This document shows, in pieces, positions 31,217-40,427 of a stretch of DNA of 64,000 bases (its first letter is position 1; every line of letters begins with the position of its first letter). The notes beneath the pieces are model-generated. The model saw only the letters and a program-made list of their open reading frames with translations. It was not told where the DNA came from and searched no databases. The translations under genes and the position numbers were made by a program. Source of the DNA: Candidatus Onthocola gallistercoris (GTDB taxonomy: Bacteria; Bacillota; Clostridia; Lachnospirales; Lachnospiraceae); the NCBI GenBank assembly GCA_018715345.1, contig DVLT01000004.1, positions 1-64,000 of the forward strand, given 5' to 3'.

Positions 31217-31927
31217 TTATTCCACGGTAACATAAGTACCGCTGAAATTCCCATATAATGTTTCTATGATACTGTCCTTCTCATTCAATCCAAATACGAC
31301 CATGGGCATATGATTCTCCAGACACATGATCGTCGCCGTCAGATCCACCACCTGCAGCCGCCGATCCACCACTTCCTGAATACTGATCTGTGAAAACTTC
31401 TTCGCATCAGGATTCGTCTTGGGATCGCTGTCATAAACACCGTCAACAGCCTTGGCAAGAAGGATCGCATCTGCCTCGATCTCCACCGCCCTCAGCGTGG
31501 TGCCTGTATCCGTGGAAAAATACGGATGTCCGGTGCCTCCGGCAAAAAATACCACCTTGCCCTCATCCAATGATTTCAACGCGCCGTCCTTGGAAAACAG
31601 CGTGGTAAACGCACCGCACACAAAAGGTGTAAACACTTCCGTGGACATTCCCAATGTGCGAAAGATTTCTGACACATAAATACAGTTCATCAATGTTCCC
31701 AACATACCGATCTGATCGGACTTGGTCCGTTCAATGATCTTGCTGCTGTTCCGACCGCGCCAGAAATTACCGCCGCCAATGACGATGGCCACCTGTGTTC
31801 CTCTGTCGGTGACTTCCTTTACCTGACGGGCAACTTCCAAACAAGTCGCTTCGTCAAAACCGAACCCTTTATCTCCGGAAAGCGCTTCTCCGCTTAATTT
31901 TAATAATATCCGCTTCATGTTTTTCAT
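31217..31927 (-). CDS. pyrH: UMP kinase
   Basis: KLSGEALSG, VIGGGNFWRGR, TVEADAILLAKAVDGVYDSDP-like. Confidence 0.97.
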   Translation of the reverse strand: MKNMKRILLKLSGEALSGDKGFGFDEATCLEVARQVKEVTDRGTQVAIVIGGGNFWRGRNSSKIIERTKSDQIGMLGTLMNCIYVSEIFRTLGMSTEVFTPFVCGAFTTLFSKDGALKSLDEGKVVFFAGGTGHPYFSTDTGTTLRAVEIEADAILLAKAVDGVYDSDPKTNPDAKKFSQISIQEVVDRRLQVVDLTATIMCLENHMPMVVFGLNEKDSIIETLYGNFSGTYVTVE

Positions 31928-32090
31928 CTATAAACACCTCATAAATAATCTACCATAAAAGGCCCAAATTTTCTACTACAAATTTGGCAAATGATTGCAT
32001 TTGGAATGGTTTTCTGCTATTATAGAGGTGAAATGTTCTGATAATTCTGCAATGTCAGCAACTAATGAACGACTATAGGAGGGGTTTCTC

Positions 32091-34073
32091 ATGAGTGATG
32101 TGTTTATTATCATTCCCTTTGTGGGAATTATCAGTTTTCTTTTGGCTGTTTTAACATCTGCCCAGATCGGAAAACGGGATGCGGGTACGGCAAAGATGCG
32201 GGAAATTGCTCAAGCCATCTCCGAAGGGGCCCATGCTTTTCTAAAAGCTGAATACCGGGTACTTATCATCTTTGCCATTGCCATGTTCTTTATCATTGGC
32301 ATCGGTCTTGGCAGTTTTGTCACAGCTATATGCTTTCTGATCGGTGGTCTCTTTTCCACGGCAGCCGGCTATCTGGGTATGACTTCCGCCACAAAAGCCA
32401 ATGTCCGCACAGCTCAGGCGGCACGGGAAGGCGGCATGAGCAAGGCGCTGTCCATCGCTTTTGCCGGAGGCAGCGTTATGGGGCTTGCCGTTGTCGGACT
32501 GGGACTCTTTGGCGTCAGTCTGATCTATGTCCTCACAGGCAATGTGGAGATCCTTTCCGGCTTCAGTTTCGGGGCCTCCTCCATCGCTTTATTTGCCCGT
32601 GTGGGGGGCGGTATATATACGAAAGCCGCCGATGTGGGCGCCGATCTGGTGGGCAAAGTGGAAGCCGGGATCCCGGAAGATGATCCGAGAAATCCGGCGG
32701 TTATCGCCGATAACGTGGGGGACAATGTGGGCGATGTGGCCGGAATGGGCGCCGACTTGTTTGAATCCTATGTGGGCGCCATCGTCTCTGCCTTGACACT
32801 GGGTGTGGTTTACCATGAAAGCAACGGCGTCCTATTTCCGCTCGTACTGACCGCTGTCGGCGTCATCGCCTCCATCATCGGTACATGGATCGTCCGGGGA
32901 AGTCGCCGTTCGGATCCAAGCGCTGCGCTCAAAACAGGACAATACGCCGCATCCGGCATCGTTATCGTGGCTGCTTTCATTGCCAGTCGTCTGATCTTTA
33001 ATGCTTTCAATGCCGCGCTGGCGATCATCGCCGGTCTGATCGTGGGCGTTTTGATCGGTTCTGTTACAGAGATCTATACTTCTGATAAATATGCTTCTGT
33101 CAAAAAAATCGCCGCTCAGTCGGAAACCAGCGCCGGCACGACCATCATCAGCGGCCTGGCCACCGGTATGCTTTCCACCGTGGCGCCGATGATCCTCGTA
33201 TGTTTGGGCATTTTTATCGCCAATCAGCTGATGGGTCTATATGGTATCGCCCTGGCAGCTGTGGGCATGCTTTCCACCACCGGTATCACCGTTGCCATCG
33301 ATGCCTATGGGCCGATCGCCGATAATGCCGGCGGCATTGCTGAAATGGCCGGACTGGACGAATCGATCCGGGATATCACAGATAAACTGGATTCTGTAGG
33401 CAATACGACCGCCGCCATCGGTAAAGGTTTCGCCATCGGCTCCGCGGCGCTGACCGCCCTGGCCTTGTTTGTTTCCTACGCTGAAGCAGTCGATCTGGAA
33501 GCCATCGATCTGATGGATGCCCGTGTCATCATCGGCGCTTTCATCGGCGGCACGCTCACCTTCCTCTTCTCAGCCATGACCATGGAATCCGTTTCCAAGG
33601 CCGCTTATAAGATGATCGAAGAAGTCCGCCGCCAATTCCGAGAATTTCCCGGGATCCTAAAAGGCACGGCCAAGCCGGATTACGCCTCTTGCGTATCCAT
33701 ATCCACCAAAGCGGCTTTACACGAAATGTATATCCCCGGTATCCTGGCCGTTGTCGTACCATTGGCCACGGGGCTCATCCTTGGCACACAGGCTCTTGGC
33801 GGTCTGCTGGCAGGCTCACTGATCACCGGTGTACTCATGGCCATCTTCATGTCTAATGCCGGCGGCGCCTGGGATAATGCAAAGAAGTATATCGAAAGCG
33901 GGCATTATGGCGGAAAAGGCAGTGAGGCCCATAAGGCTGCCGTTGTCGGCGACACAGTGGGCGATCCATTCAAAGATACTTCCGGTCCCTCCATCAATAT
34001 ACTGATCAAACTGATGACGATCGTTTCTCTAGTCTTTGCACCGCTTTTCCTGAGTATCGGAAGTCTGTTCTGA
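32091..34073 (+). CDS. hppA: Membrane-bound ion-translocating pyrophosphatase, K+-dependent type
   Basis: [45 protein letters not shown]. Confidence 0.97.
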   Translation: MSDVFIIIPFVGIISFLLAVLTSAQIGKRDAGTAKMREIAQAISEGAHAFLKAEYRVLIIFAIAMFFIIGIGLGSFVTAICFLIGGLFSTAAGYLGMTSATKANVRTAQAAREGGMSKALSIAFAGGSVMGLAVVGLGLFGVSLIYVLTGNVEILSGFSFGASSIALFARVGGGIYTKAADVGADLVGKVEAGIPEDDPRNPAVIADNVGDNVGDVAGMGADLFESYVGAIVSALTLGVVYHESNGVLFPLVLTAVGVIASIIGTWIVRGSRRSDPSAALKTGQYAASGIVIVAAFIASRLIFNAFNAALAIIAGLIVGVLIGSVTEIYTSDKYASVKKIAAQSETSAGTTIISGLATGMLSTVAPMILVCLGIFIANQLMGLYGIALAAVGMLSTTGITVAIDAYGPIADNAGGIAEMAGLDESIRDITDKLDSVGNTTAAIGKGFAIGSAALTALALFVSYAEAVDLEAIDLMDARVIIGAFIGGTLTFLFSAMTMESVSKAAYKMIEEVRRQFREFPGILKGTAKPDYASCVSISTKAALHEMYIPGILAVVVPLATGLILGTQALGGLLAGSLITGVLMAIFMSNAGGAWDNAKKYIESGHYGGKGSEAHKAAVVGDTVGDPFKDTSGPSINILIKLMTIVSLVFAPLFLSIGSLF

Positions 34074-34105
34074 TATTCCTAAAATCTGTTTTGGTATACA
34101 TGAAG

Positions 34106-34150
34106 ATACCGCTGATCCTACTGGCTTCAGATGATCAGCGGTATTTTTCC
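34106..34150 (+). terminator. hppA terminator
   Basis: 12-bp stem ATACCGCTGATC...GATCAGCGGTAT followed by a T run. Confidence 0.85.
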
Positions 34151-34156
34151 ATAATA

Positions 34157-34185
34157 AAAAGACATTGGACAATCCAATGTCTTTT
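34157..34185 (-). terminator. Terminator of the short minus-strand ORF
   Basis: AAAAGACATTGG-acaat-CCAATGTCTTTT; T run on minus strand. Confidence 0.75.
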
Positions 34186-34203
34186 CTGGATCCGGGCAGT
34201 ATC

Positions 34204-34560
34204 TCATTCGATGATCCATTCATTTCTTTGCTCTAGTTCTTTTTTTAGCACATTGATCCACACCTGTTCTTTTTTGGCGGCCCGCCGCTCCCATGGCCAC
34301 ACGGACCGGTTGTGCCTGTCCACAATGTTCTTCCGCACCAACAGATCCACGATCAGTTCTTCCCGTGTCGCCAGAGCCAGCGACCGTTCATCCCACTGTC
34401 TCGGTTTATCGATCGTCTTAGAATACATGATCCATTCCTGCCAACCTTCCTGTGATGCTCCTGCCCTTAAACATTCTTTCCAAAGCTGTCTCTTCCATTA
34501 TATGCCGCTTCCTTAGTAAAAATCACCAAATATTTCCCCTGCTCCTCTTTTAATTCGAGC
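34204..34560 (-). pseudogene. Possible frameshifted small protein gene
   Basis: 74-aa ORF 34204-34428 stays open upstream without ATG to a stop near 34500; coding-like text LELKEEQGKYLVIFTKEAAYNGRDSFGKNV continues upstream in another frame. Confidence 0.4.
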
Positions 34561-34606
34561 TTATTTAGTATATCATAGATATATCAAATAACAAAGGGGA
34601 ATTCTT

Positions 34607-35278
34607 ATGAATGACATCAGTATTTTTGATATTATCGGCCCAAATATGATCGGCCCTTCCAGTTCCCATACTGCCGGTGCGCTGCGCATTGCTCATCTGG
34701 CCGGGAAACTGGTCCGCGGCAAGATCGTCCGGGCAATTTTTACCCTATATGGTTCCTTTGCCTGGACTTATCATGGACATGGTACCGATCGGGCTCTGGT
34801 TGGCGGTATCCTTGGTTTCACCACAGACGATGAGCGTATCCGCGATTCTTTTGCATTGGCTGAAGAAGCCGGTATTGATTTTCAATTCGTTGAAAACAAG
34901 ACAGAAAAGGATGTCCATCCAAATACAGTGGATATCCATCTGGAAACAGATGAAGGTTACAGCGTGGATCTGCGGGGTGAATCCATCGGCGGCGGCAATG
35001 CTCTGATCCGTCGTCTGAATGGCATTGATGTGGAACTGACCGGCGCCTATCCTACTTTGATCATCAAGCATATCGACGCCAAAGGAGTTCTGGCCTACAT
35101 CACCACCATGTGCAGCGGCATTGACCTGAATATTGCTTTTATGAAAGTATACAGAGAATCCAAAGGAAAAAATGCCTATACGATCATTGAAACCGATTCA
35201 CCTATCAATCCGTCCATCATCCATGCGCTGGAATGTCACGAGTCCATTCTTGCCGCATCCATCGTACCGGCAATATAA
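34607..35278 (+). CDS. sdaAB: L-serine dehydratase, iron-sulfur-dependent, beta subunit
   Basis: DIIGPNMIGPSSSHTAGA, ESIGGGNALI. Confidence 0.96.
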   Translation: MNDISIFDIIGPNMIGPSSSHTAGALRIAHLAGKLVRGKIVRAIFTLYGSFAWTYHGHGTDRALVGGILGFTTDDERIRDSFALAEEAGIDFQFVENKTEKDVHPNTVDIHLETDEGYSVDLRGESIGGGNALIRRLNGIDVELTGAYPTLIIKHIDAKGVLAYITTMCSGIDLNIAFMKVYRESKGKNAYTIIETDSPINPSIIHALECHESILAASIVPAI

Positions 35279-35290
35279 GGAGGGCAAGTT

Positions 35291-36172
35291 ATGAACTTTA
35301 CAACTGCACGCGAATTATTGGATTACTGTGATAAAGAAAAGAAAAAGATTTCGGAAGCCATGTTCATCCGAGAAACAACGGATCTGGAGCAAAGTCCCGA
35401 GGAAACCTCCAAAAAAATGCAGCGGGCCTATGAAATTATGAAGCAATCGATCGAACGGGCTTTGACTGAAGAAATATATGGAATGGGCGGGATGATCGGT
35501 GGTGAAAGCCGTCTGCTGAACACATTGCGTGAGGATGGGAAAAACCTATGCGGTCCCCTGGTCTCCAAAGCTATCGCTTACGCCATGGGGGTTTTGGAAG
35601 TCAATGCTTCCATGGGACTGATCGTTGCCGCTCCCACAGCCGGTTCTTCCGGTGTGCTTCCCGGCGTTTTGCGGGCTGTCCAGGAAGAAATGGATTTTAC
35701 AGATGAGCAGATCATCCAATCCATTTATACCGCCGCCGCAGTTGGCTATCTGATCACCCGGAATGCGACCACTGCAGGAGCAGAAGGCGGCTGTCAGGCG
35801 GAAGTGGGATCTGCCAGCGCCATGGCGGCAGCCGCGGTTGTGGAACTGATGGGGGGCACGCCTTCCCAGTGTCTGGATGCCGCCGTTTTTGCTCTTATCA
35901 ATATCCTTGGTCTCGTGTGCGATCCCGTAGGCGGTCTGGTGGAAATCCCCTGTCAGAATCGAAATGCCATGGGGGCTTCCAATGCTCTGATCAGCGCTGA
36001 GATTGCTTTAAGCGGCGTGAAAAGTGTCACCCCGCTGGATGAAGCGATCGCCATCATGTACAGCGTGGGCCGTTCCCTTCCTTCCGCCCTTCGTGAAACA
36101 GCCCGGGGCGGCATGGCCACCTCGCCCAGTGCCTGCGAAGCTTGTAAGATCAAATGGAAGCTTCCCCACTGA
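35291..36172 (+). CDS. sdaAA: L-serine dehydratase, iron-sulfur-dependent, alpha subunit
   Basis: APTAGSSGVLPGVL, GAEGGCQAEVGSA, GLVCDPVGGLVEIPC. Confidence 0.97.
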   Translation: MNFTTARELLDYCDKEKKKISEAMFIRETTDLEQSPEETSKKMQRAYEIMKQSIERALTEEIYGMGGMIGGESRLLNTLREDGKNLCGPLVSKAIAYAMGVLEVNASMGLIVAAPTAGSSGVLPGVLRAVQEEMDFTDEQIIQSIYTAAAVGYLITRNATTAGAEGGCQAEVGSASAMAAAAVVELMGGTPSQCLDAAVFALINILGLVCDPVGGLVEIPCQNRNAMGASNALISAEIALSGVKSVTPLDEAIAIMYSVGRSLPSALRETARGGMATSPSACEACKIKWKLPH

Positions 36173-36195
36173 TCTTCATGATGCGGACAGATCTA

Positions 36196-36243
36196 AAAAC
36201 CCTGATATTTATACAGCCCACCGCTTATAAATATCAGGGTTTT
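36196..36243. terminator. Bidirectional terminator between sdaAA and trxB
   Basis: Perfect 18-bp stem AAAACCCTGATATTTATA-N12-TATAAATATCAGGGTTTT. Confidence 0.93.
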
Positions 36244-36261
36244 CTTATGGTTTATATATGA

Positions 36262-37179
36262 TTACCGTCCGGCTTTTTCATTGATATACTGGCAAGCCGC
36301 CAAAGCTGCCACCGCGCCGTCTGCTGCTGCCGTTGCCAACTGTCTGACTGTCTTTGTCCGGCAGTCGCCCGCAGCAAAAATCCCCTCGCAACTGGTCTTA
36401 CAATCTTCGCCTGCCCGGATATAACCGCCTTCGTCCAGAGAAACAAGGGATGCAAAACGCCTGTTATCCGGCATCTGGCCAATGGCAACAAACAGTCCGT
36501 CCACTGCCAGTTCGCTGGTCTGTCCGGTCTTTTTGTTCCGTATGCGGATACCTGTCAATCCGTTTTCTCCCAAAAGTTCTTCCACCACACTGTCCAGGAT
36601 AAAGGAAACATTTTCCTTGGCCTGCAGACTGCGGACCATCCAGTCCTCACCCCGGAATGTGTCCCTTCGGTGGATAACATACACCTTTTTACAATAACTG
36701 CTGAGAAATTCCGCATCCTCCAGCGCCGTATTGCCGCCGCCCACAACCGCTGTCACCCGATCCCTAAAAAAGGCGCCATCACAGGTGGCACAGTAGGACA
36801 GGCCTGCACCCACCATCCGTTCTTCCCGTTCCACGCCCAAGGGCCGGTTCTTAGCACCCGTAGCTAAAATAACAGCGCCGCATTCCACGGTTCCGCTTTC
36901 TGTTGTTACCTTAAAGGTTTCCCCGTCTTTTTCCACGGAAAGCACATCTGAAAAATCCACCTGCGCTCCCAGTGACTTTGCCTGTTCATACAGACCTGTG
37001 GCAAACTCAAAACCGGAAATCCGGGCGATCCCCGGATAATTCTCCACTTCAGCGGAACTGACGATCTGTCCGCCGTAAGTCATCGCTTCCAGGACAAGCA
37101 CACTTTTCCCGGCGCGGACGCCATATATGGCAGCAGATAATCCGGCGGTCCCTGCCCCCACGATCACAATATCGTACAT
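36262..37179 (-). CDS. trxB: Thioredoxin-disulfide reductase
   Basis: GAGTAGLSAAIYGVRAG, CATCDGAFF. Confidence 0.95.
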   Translation of the reverse strand: MYDIVIVGAGTAGLSAAIYGVRAGKSVLVLEAMTYGGQIVSSAEVENYPGIARISGFEFATGLYEQAKSLGAQVDFSDVLSVEKDGETFKVTTESGTVECGAVILATGAKNRPLGVEREERMVGAGLSYCATCDGAFFRDRVTAVVGGGNTALEDAEFLSSYCKKVYVIHRRDTFRGEDWMVRSLQAKENVSFILDSVVEELLGENGLTGIRIRNKKTGQTSELAVDGLFVAIGQMPDNRRFASLVSLDEGGYIRAGEDCKTSCEGIFAAGDCRTKTVRQLATAAADGAVAALAACQYINEKAGR

Positions 37180-37236
37180 CTTTTATCTCCTTCCCGACCG
37201 GAAACCCTTCGTCCCGATTTCCGGTCCCTTACAGGA

Positions 37237-37422
37237 TCACATCTGCTTCCGTACGATACGATATTCATCTCCGTACTGGAAATAAGGACAGTCATGAAAA
37301 GAACCGGTTATAAAACGGGCCATCTCATCTTCATCCAGATCCATATCGCAGGTATAGCATCCGTAATCCTCATCATATATATAATTCCCACAAAATTCAC
37401 AGTTTATTTTCCCGTTCATTCT
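37237..37422 (-). CDS. Small cysteine-rich protein (DUF6472-like)
   Basis: CEFCGNYIYDEDYGCYTCDMDLDEDEMARFITGSFHDCPYFQYGDEY; start at an internal Met, approximate. Confidence 0.75.
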   Translation of the reverse strand, partial: RMNGKINCEFCGNYIYDEDYGCYTCDMDLDEDEMARFITGSFHDCPYFQYGDEYRIVRKQM

Positions 37423-37475
37423 GCTGCGTCCTTTCATCCTATTGTATCATCAGCCCTGGGATCCGTCCATGCCTT

Positions 37476-38879
37476 TTATGAGGCAATCTGGAGGATCTGG
37501 ATCAGCATCAGCCAGGCCAGTCCGTAATAAGTGATAACCGCCACAAGATCATTCACTGTTGTGATCAGCGGTCCTGAAGCAACTGCCGGATCCACGTGGA
37601 TCTTATTGAAAAACAGCGGGATTGCTGTGCCCACAAAACTAGAGATGGCCATGGCGACCACCAGCGCCACCCCTACACAGCCGGAAACTGCAAGCGCATA
37701 TGTCACACCTCTGTCTTTGAAAAATACGATATAGGCTCCAATGGCCACTACCGCTATAATCCCCAACAAAATGCCATTGGCAAATCCAACTCGCACTTCC
37801 TTACTGATCAGTTTCAGACGCATCTTCAAGTTCATTTTTTCATCCATCAGCACACGGATGGTAACAGCCAAAGACTGGGTCCCCACATTGCCGGCCATAT
37901 CCAGTATAAGAGACTGGAAGCTTACCAGCAATGCAACCTGAGCCACCACATCTTCAAACATTCCCACAACAGTGGATACACCCATGCCCAGCACCAGGAG
38001 AACGATCAGCCAAGGCATCCTTTTTTTCATGCTCTGCACCAGCGTCTCCTTCATATCCTCATTGTCGCTTTCTTGGATACCTGCCAGTTTGTTGTAGACT
38101 TCTTTTGTATTCTCGTCCATAAATTCCACAACATCCTGTACAGTTATGGCCCCGATCAAATATCCCTTTTTATCCAGGACCGGAATGGAATCTTCTTCAT
38201 ATTCCTTCAGCCATTGGATAGATTCGGCCACGTTGTCATTATCGTGTACAAACGGATATGATGTACTGATGATGCTCTGGAGCGGCGTCTCTGCCCGGGC
38301 AAGGATCAGATCCTTCAGATCGATGGCGCCCTCGAAAAAGCCATTGGCATCCACCACATACAAAGTGGCAATATTGTCATTATCCTTTGTCTGACGGATC
38401 AGAGCTTTCATGGCTTCCTTGACTGTGTAATCTTTTTCGATCTCCACATAATTGGTGGTCATGTAACTGCCGATCTCATCTTCATCATAGGAATCCAGCA
38501 GCCGGATCTCGCTTTTCGTCTCTTCACTCAGATAACCGCCCAGTTCCTTCCGCCGTTCGGTATCCACTTCTTTTAGTATCTCTGCTGCTTCATCGGAGTC
38601 CATCTCTTCAATGATCATGGCCGCGTATTCCGGCTTTAATTCCATCAAAAGCTGTTCCGGCTCTTCCAAGTACGGGAAGATTTCAGACACCCAGTCCGTT
38701 CCCAGCTTCCGGTAAAGTTTCAGCCGTTCTTCCATGGTCAGGCTGGGCAATGCCTGAGCAATATCATAATCATGATAGTCGTCCAACCGCTGCAGAAAAT
38801 CTTTTTTGTCCAGATTTTCATGGATCAGTTTTGCGATCTCTTCTGCAACCTGTGTGTTGATAAATTCTTGTCTCTTCAT
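37476..38879 (-). CDS. mgtE: Magnesium transporter MgtE
   Basis: MgtE N domain, CBS pair, 5 TM with DMAGNVGTQSLAV motif. Confidence 0.96.
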   Translation of the reverse strand: MKRQEFINTQVAEEIAKLIHENLDKKDFLQRLDDYHDYDIAQALPSLTMEERLKLYRKLGTDWVSEIFPYLEEPEQLLMELKPEYAAMIIEEMDSDEAAEILKEVDTERRKELGGYLSEETKSEIRLLDSYDEDEIGSYMTTNYVEIEKDYTVKEAMKALIRQTKDNDNIATLYVVDANGFFEGAIDLKDLILARAETPLQSIISTSYPFVHDNDNVAESIQWLKEYEEDSIPVLDKKGYLIGAITVQDVVEFMDENTKEVYNKLAGIQESDNEDMKETLVQSMKKRMPWLIVLLVLGMGVSTVVGMFEDVVAQVALLVSFQSLILDMAGNVGTQSLAVTIRVLMDEKMNLKMRLKLISKEVRVGFANGILLGIIAVVAIGAYIVFFKDRGVTYALAVSGCVGVALVVAMAISSFVGTAIPLFFNKIHVDPAVASGPLITTVNDLVAVITYYGLAWLMLIQILQIAS

Positions 38880-38945
38880 CTGTATCCTCTCCCATCGTTG
38901 TCGAACAGGACAGTCAACCAGATGGACCTTGCGATCTTCGAGCGT

Positions 38946-39044
38946 TTAATCTTGCCAACTCCCGGGAGGCCACAAGGCATCTGGATCGCTGTCTCTGTAT
39001 GTTTCATGTTTTGCTTTCCTGTGACTTCGCCCGTCACTTGCCAT
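38946..39044 (-). CDS. Candidate 32-aa leader peptide upstream of mgtE
   Basis: AAGGGAGGTGG then ATG; MASDGRSHRKAKHETYRDSDPDALWPPGSWQD*; lies between riboswitch terminator and mgtE. Confidence 0.45.
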   Translation of the reverse strand: MASDGRSHRKAKHETYRDSDPDALWPPGSWQD

Positions 39045-39086
39045 TGACTTCCACCTCCCTTGACGCAAATCGTCCATACGAAAAAA

Positions 39087-39119
39087 ATCCATATCACAGC
39101 CCAAACTATGATATGGATC
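39087..39119 (-). terminator. Riboswitch-associated terminator
   Basis: Minus strand ATCCATATCAT...GTGATATGGATTTTTTT. Confidence 0.85.
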
Positions 39120-39133
39120 AATCATTCGTATCA

Positions 39134-39275
39134 TTCGTTCAAGCTTTAGCTTCACAGGGCCTGAAATTACATTATTCTACGCCTTATCAGCGACGAAGAC
39201 TGTTGACCTGATTAGAAGTGTCTCCACTTTTAACCGGCAGCAACCCGTATCCCTGTGGTAGCCTCACCTACCGAT
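39134..39275 (-). ncRNA. M-box (ykoK) Mg2+ riboswitch
   Basis: Minus strand GGTAGGTGAGGCTACCACAGGGATACGGGTTGCTGCCGG...GGTCAACAG...GATAAGGCG...CCCTGTGAAGCTAAAGC, conserved M-box segments, upstream of mgtE. Confidence 0.94.
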
Positions 39276-39351
39276 CATATTTACTTTACATACTACTTCT
39301 ATCACAAATTATATGCAGAGTCAAGTCTTTTGATGACGACTTACCCAAATT

Positions 39352-40257
39352 TTACATTTTTCCAGGCGTATAACGCTTCAGCCATCCCACGCCGATGGGC
39401 GATGGTCCGGTGTGCACACCTATGGTAACCCCCACCCGGCTCACTTCCCATGCGGATCTGGGATATCCCAACGCTTCCATCATGGAAAACGCCTTTTCTT
39501 TAAATGGATCAAATTCCTGTTCATCCCATCCATAAGCAATTCCCATATGATACCGGCTCATATCCAAATGTTTCTCTTTTACATAATTGACCATCCGTTC
39601 CAATACCTGCTCCAGGGAATGCTTTCTCCCACGGCACAACCCTGCGGAATAAAGATCCCGTTCCTTATACCGGATCAAAGGCTTGATCTTCAGAACGGTC
39701 CCGATGGAACTGGCAGCATGGCCGATCCGACCGCCGTGGCGCAGGTAAGCCAGATCATTGGTGGTAAAAAATATCTGTCCGGTTGCTCTGAGCGGTTCCA
39801 AAAGAGAAATGGTCTTGTCCAGATCGTAATCCAAATCCCGCATCTTCACCGCTTCCTCCACAAGAAGTCCCTGGAGTACCGTTGCCAGCTGGGAATCCAT
39901 GACCTCGATACGTGTATCCGGATATCGTTCCAGAAGTTCCTCCCGTACACTGTAGGCTGTCTGATAAGAACCGCTGAAAATGGCATTCAGGCAGATACAC
40001 AAAACCGGCTGACCAGCAGCCGCGTATTTTTCCATCACATCTCTGTAGTCATTATAAGAAGGCATGGATGTCTTTGGAAAAATGTCCGGATGTTCCACCA
40101 TATGCCGATAAAACTCCTGTATCTTTATATCTTTTCCTTCCCTGAAATACTGGGAACCGTCAAAAGACACATAAAAAGGAACAACTTCGATTCCCATCTT
40201 TTGGACAGTCTCTTCCGGCAAATCCAACGAGCTGTCGCTGACAATCTGAAACTTCAT
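39352..40257 (-). CDS. DegV family fatty acid-binding protein
   Basis: IVSDSSLDLPEE, KTSMPSYNDY, HTGPSPIGVGW motifs. Confidence 0.93.
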   Translation of the reverse strand: MKFQIVSDSSLDLPEETVQKMGIEVVPFYVSFDGSQYFREGKDIKIQEFYRHMVEHPDIFPKTSMPSYNDYRDVMEKYAAAGQPVLCICLNAIFSGSYQTAYSVREELLERYPDTRIEVMDSQLATVLQGLLVEEAVKMRDLDYDLDKTISLLEPLRATGQIFFTTNDLAYLRHGGRIGHAASSIGTVLKIKPLIRYKERDLYSAGLCRGRKHSLEQVLERMVNYVKEKHLDMSRYHMGIAYGWDEQEFDPFKEKAFSMMEALGYPRSAWEVSRVGVTIGVHTGPSPIGVGWLKRYTPGKM

Positions 40258-40381
40258 AAAACCCCTGCTTTCATGGATATGATCCTTATATATCTAATAG
40301 AACATATTATATCAATTATTCCCATTTTTTCATATAGACAAACCGGCGGGTATGTCATAATGAAAAATCTTCCAAGTAAAA

Positions 40382-40413
40382 AGGGAGCCGCTGTAAAACA
40401 GCGGCCCCTCTGT
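40382..40413 (-). terminator. Terminator of the MucBP-like gene
   Basis: GGGGCCGCTG-TTTTA-CAGCGGCTCCC-TTTTT on minus strand. Confidence 0.9.
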
Positions 40414-40427
40414 ACATTATCCGTCAA

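Noticed and set aside
38876-39121. 81-aa ORF overlapping the mgtE start
   Set aside because: Starts inside the riboswitch terminator and its early part is unlikely to be translated; weaker initiation signal than the 32-aa uORF, though the TGA/ATG overlap is noted
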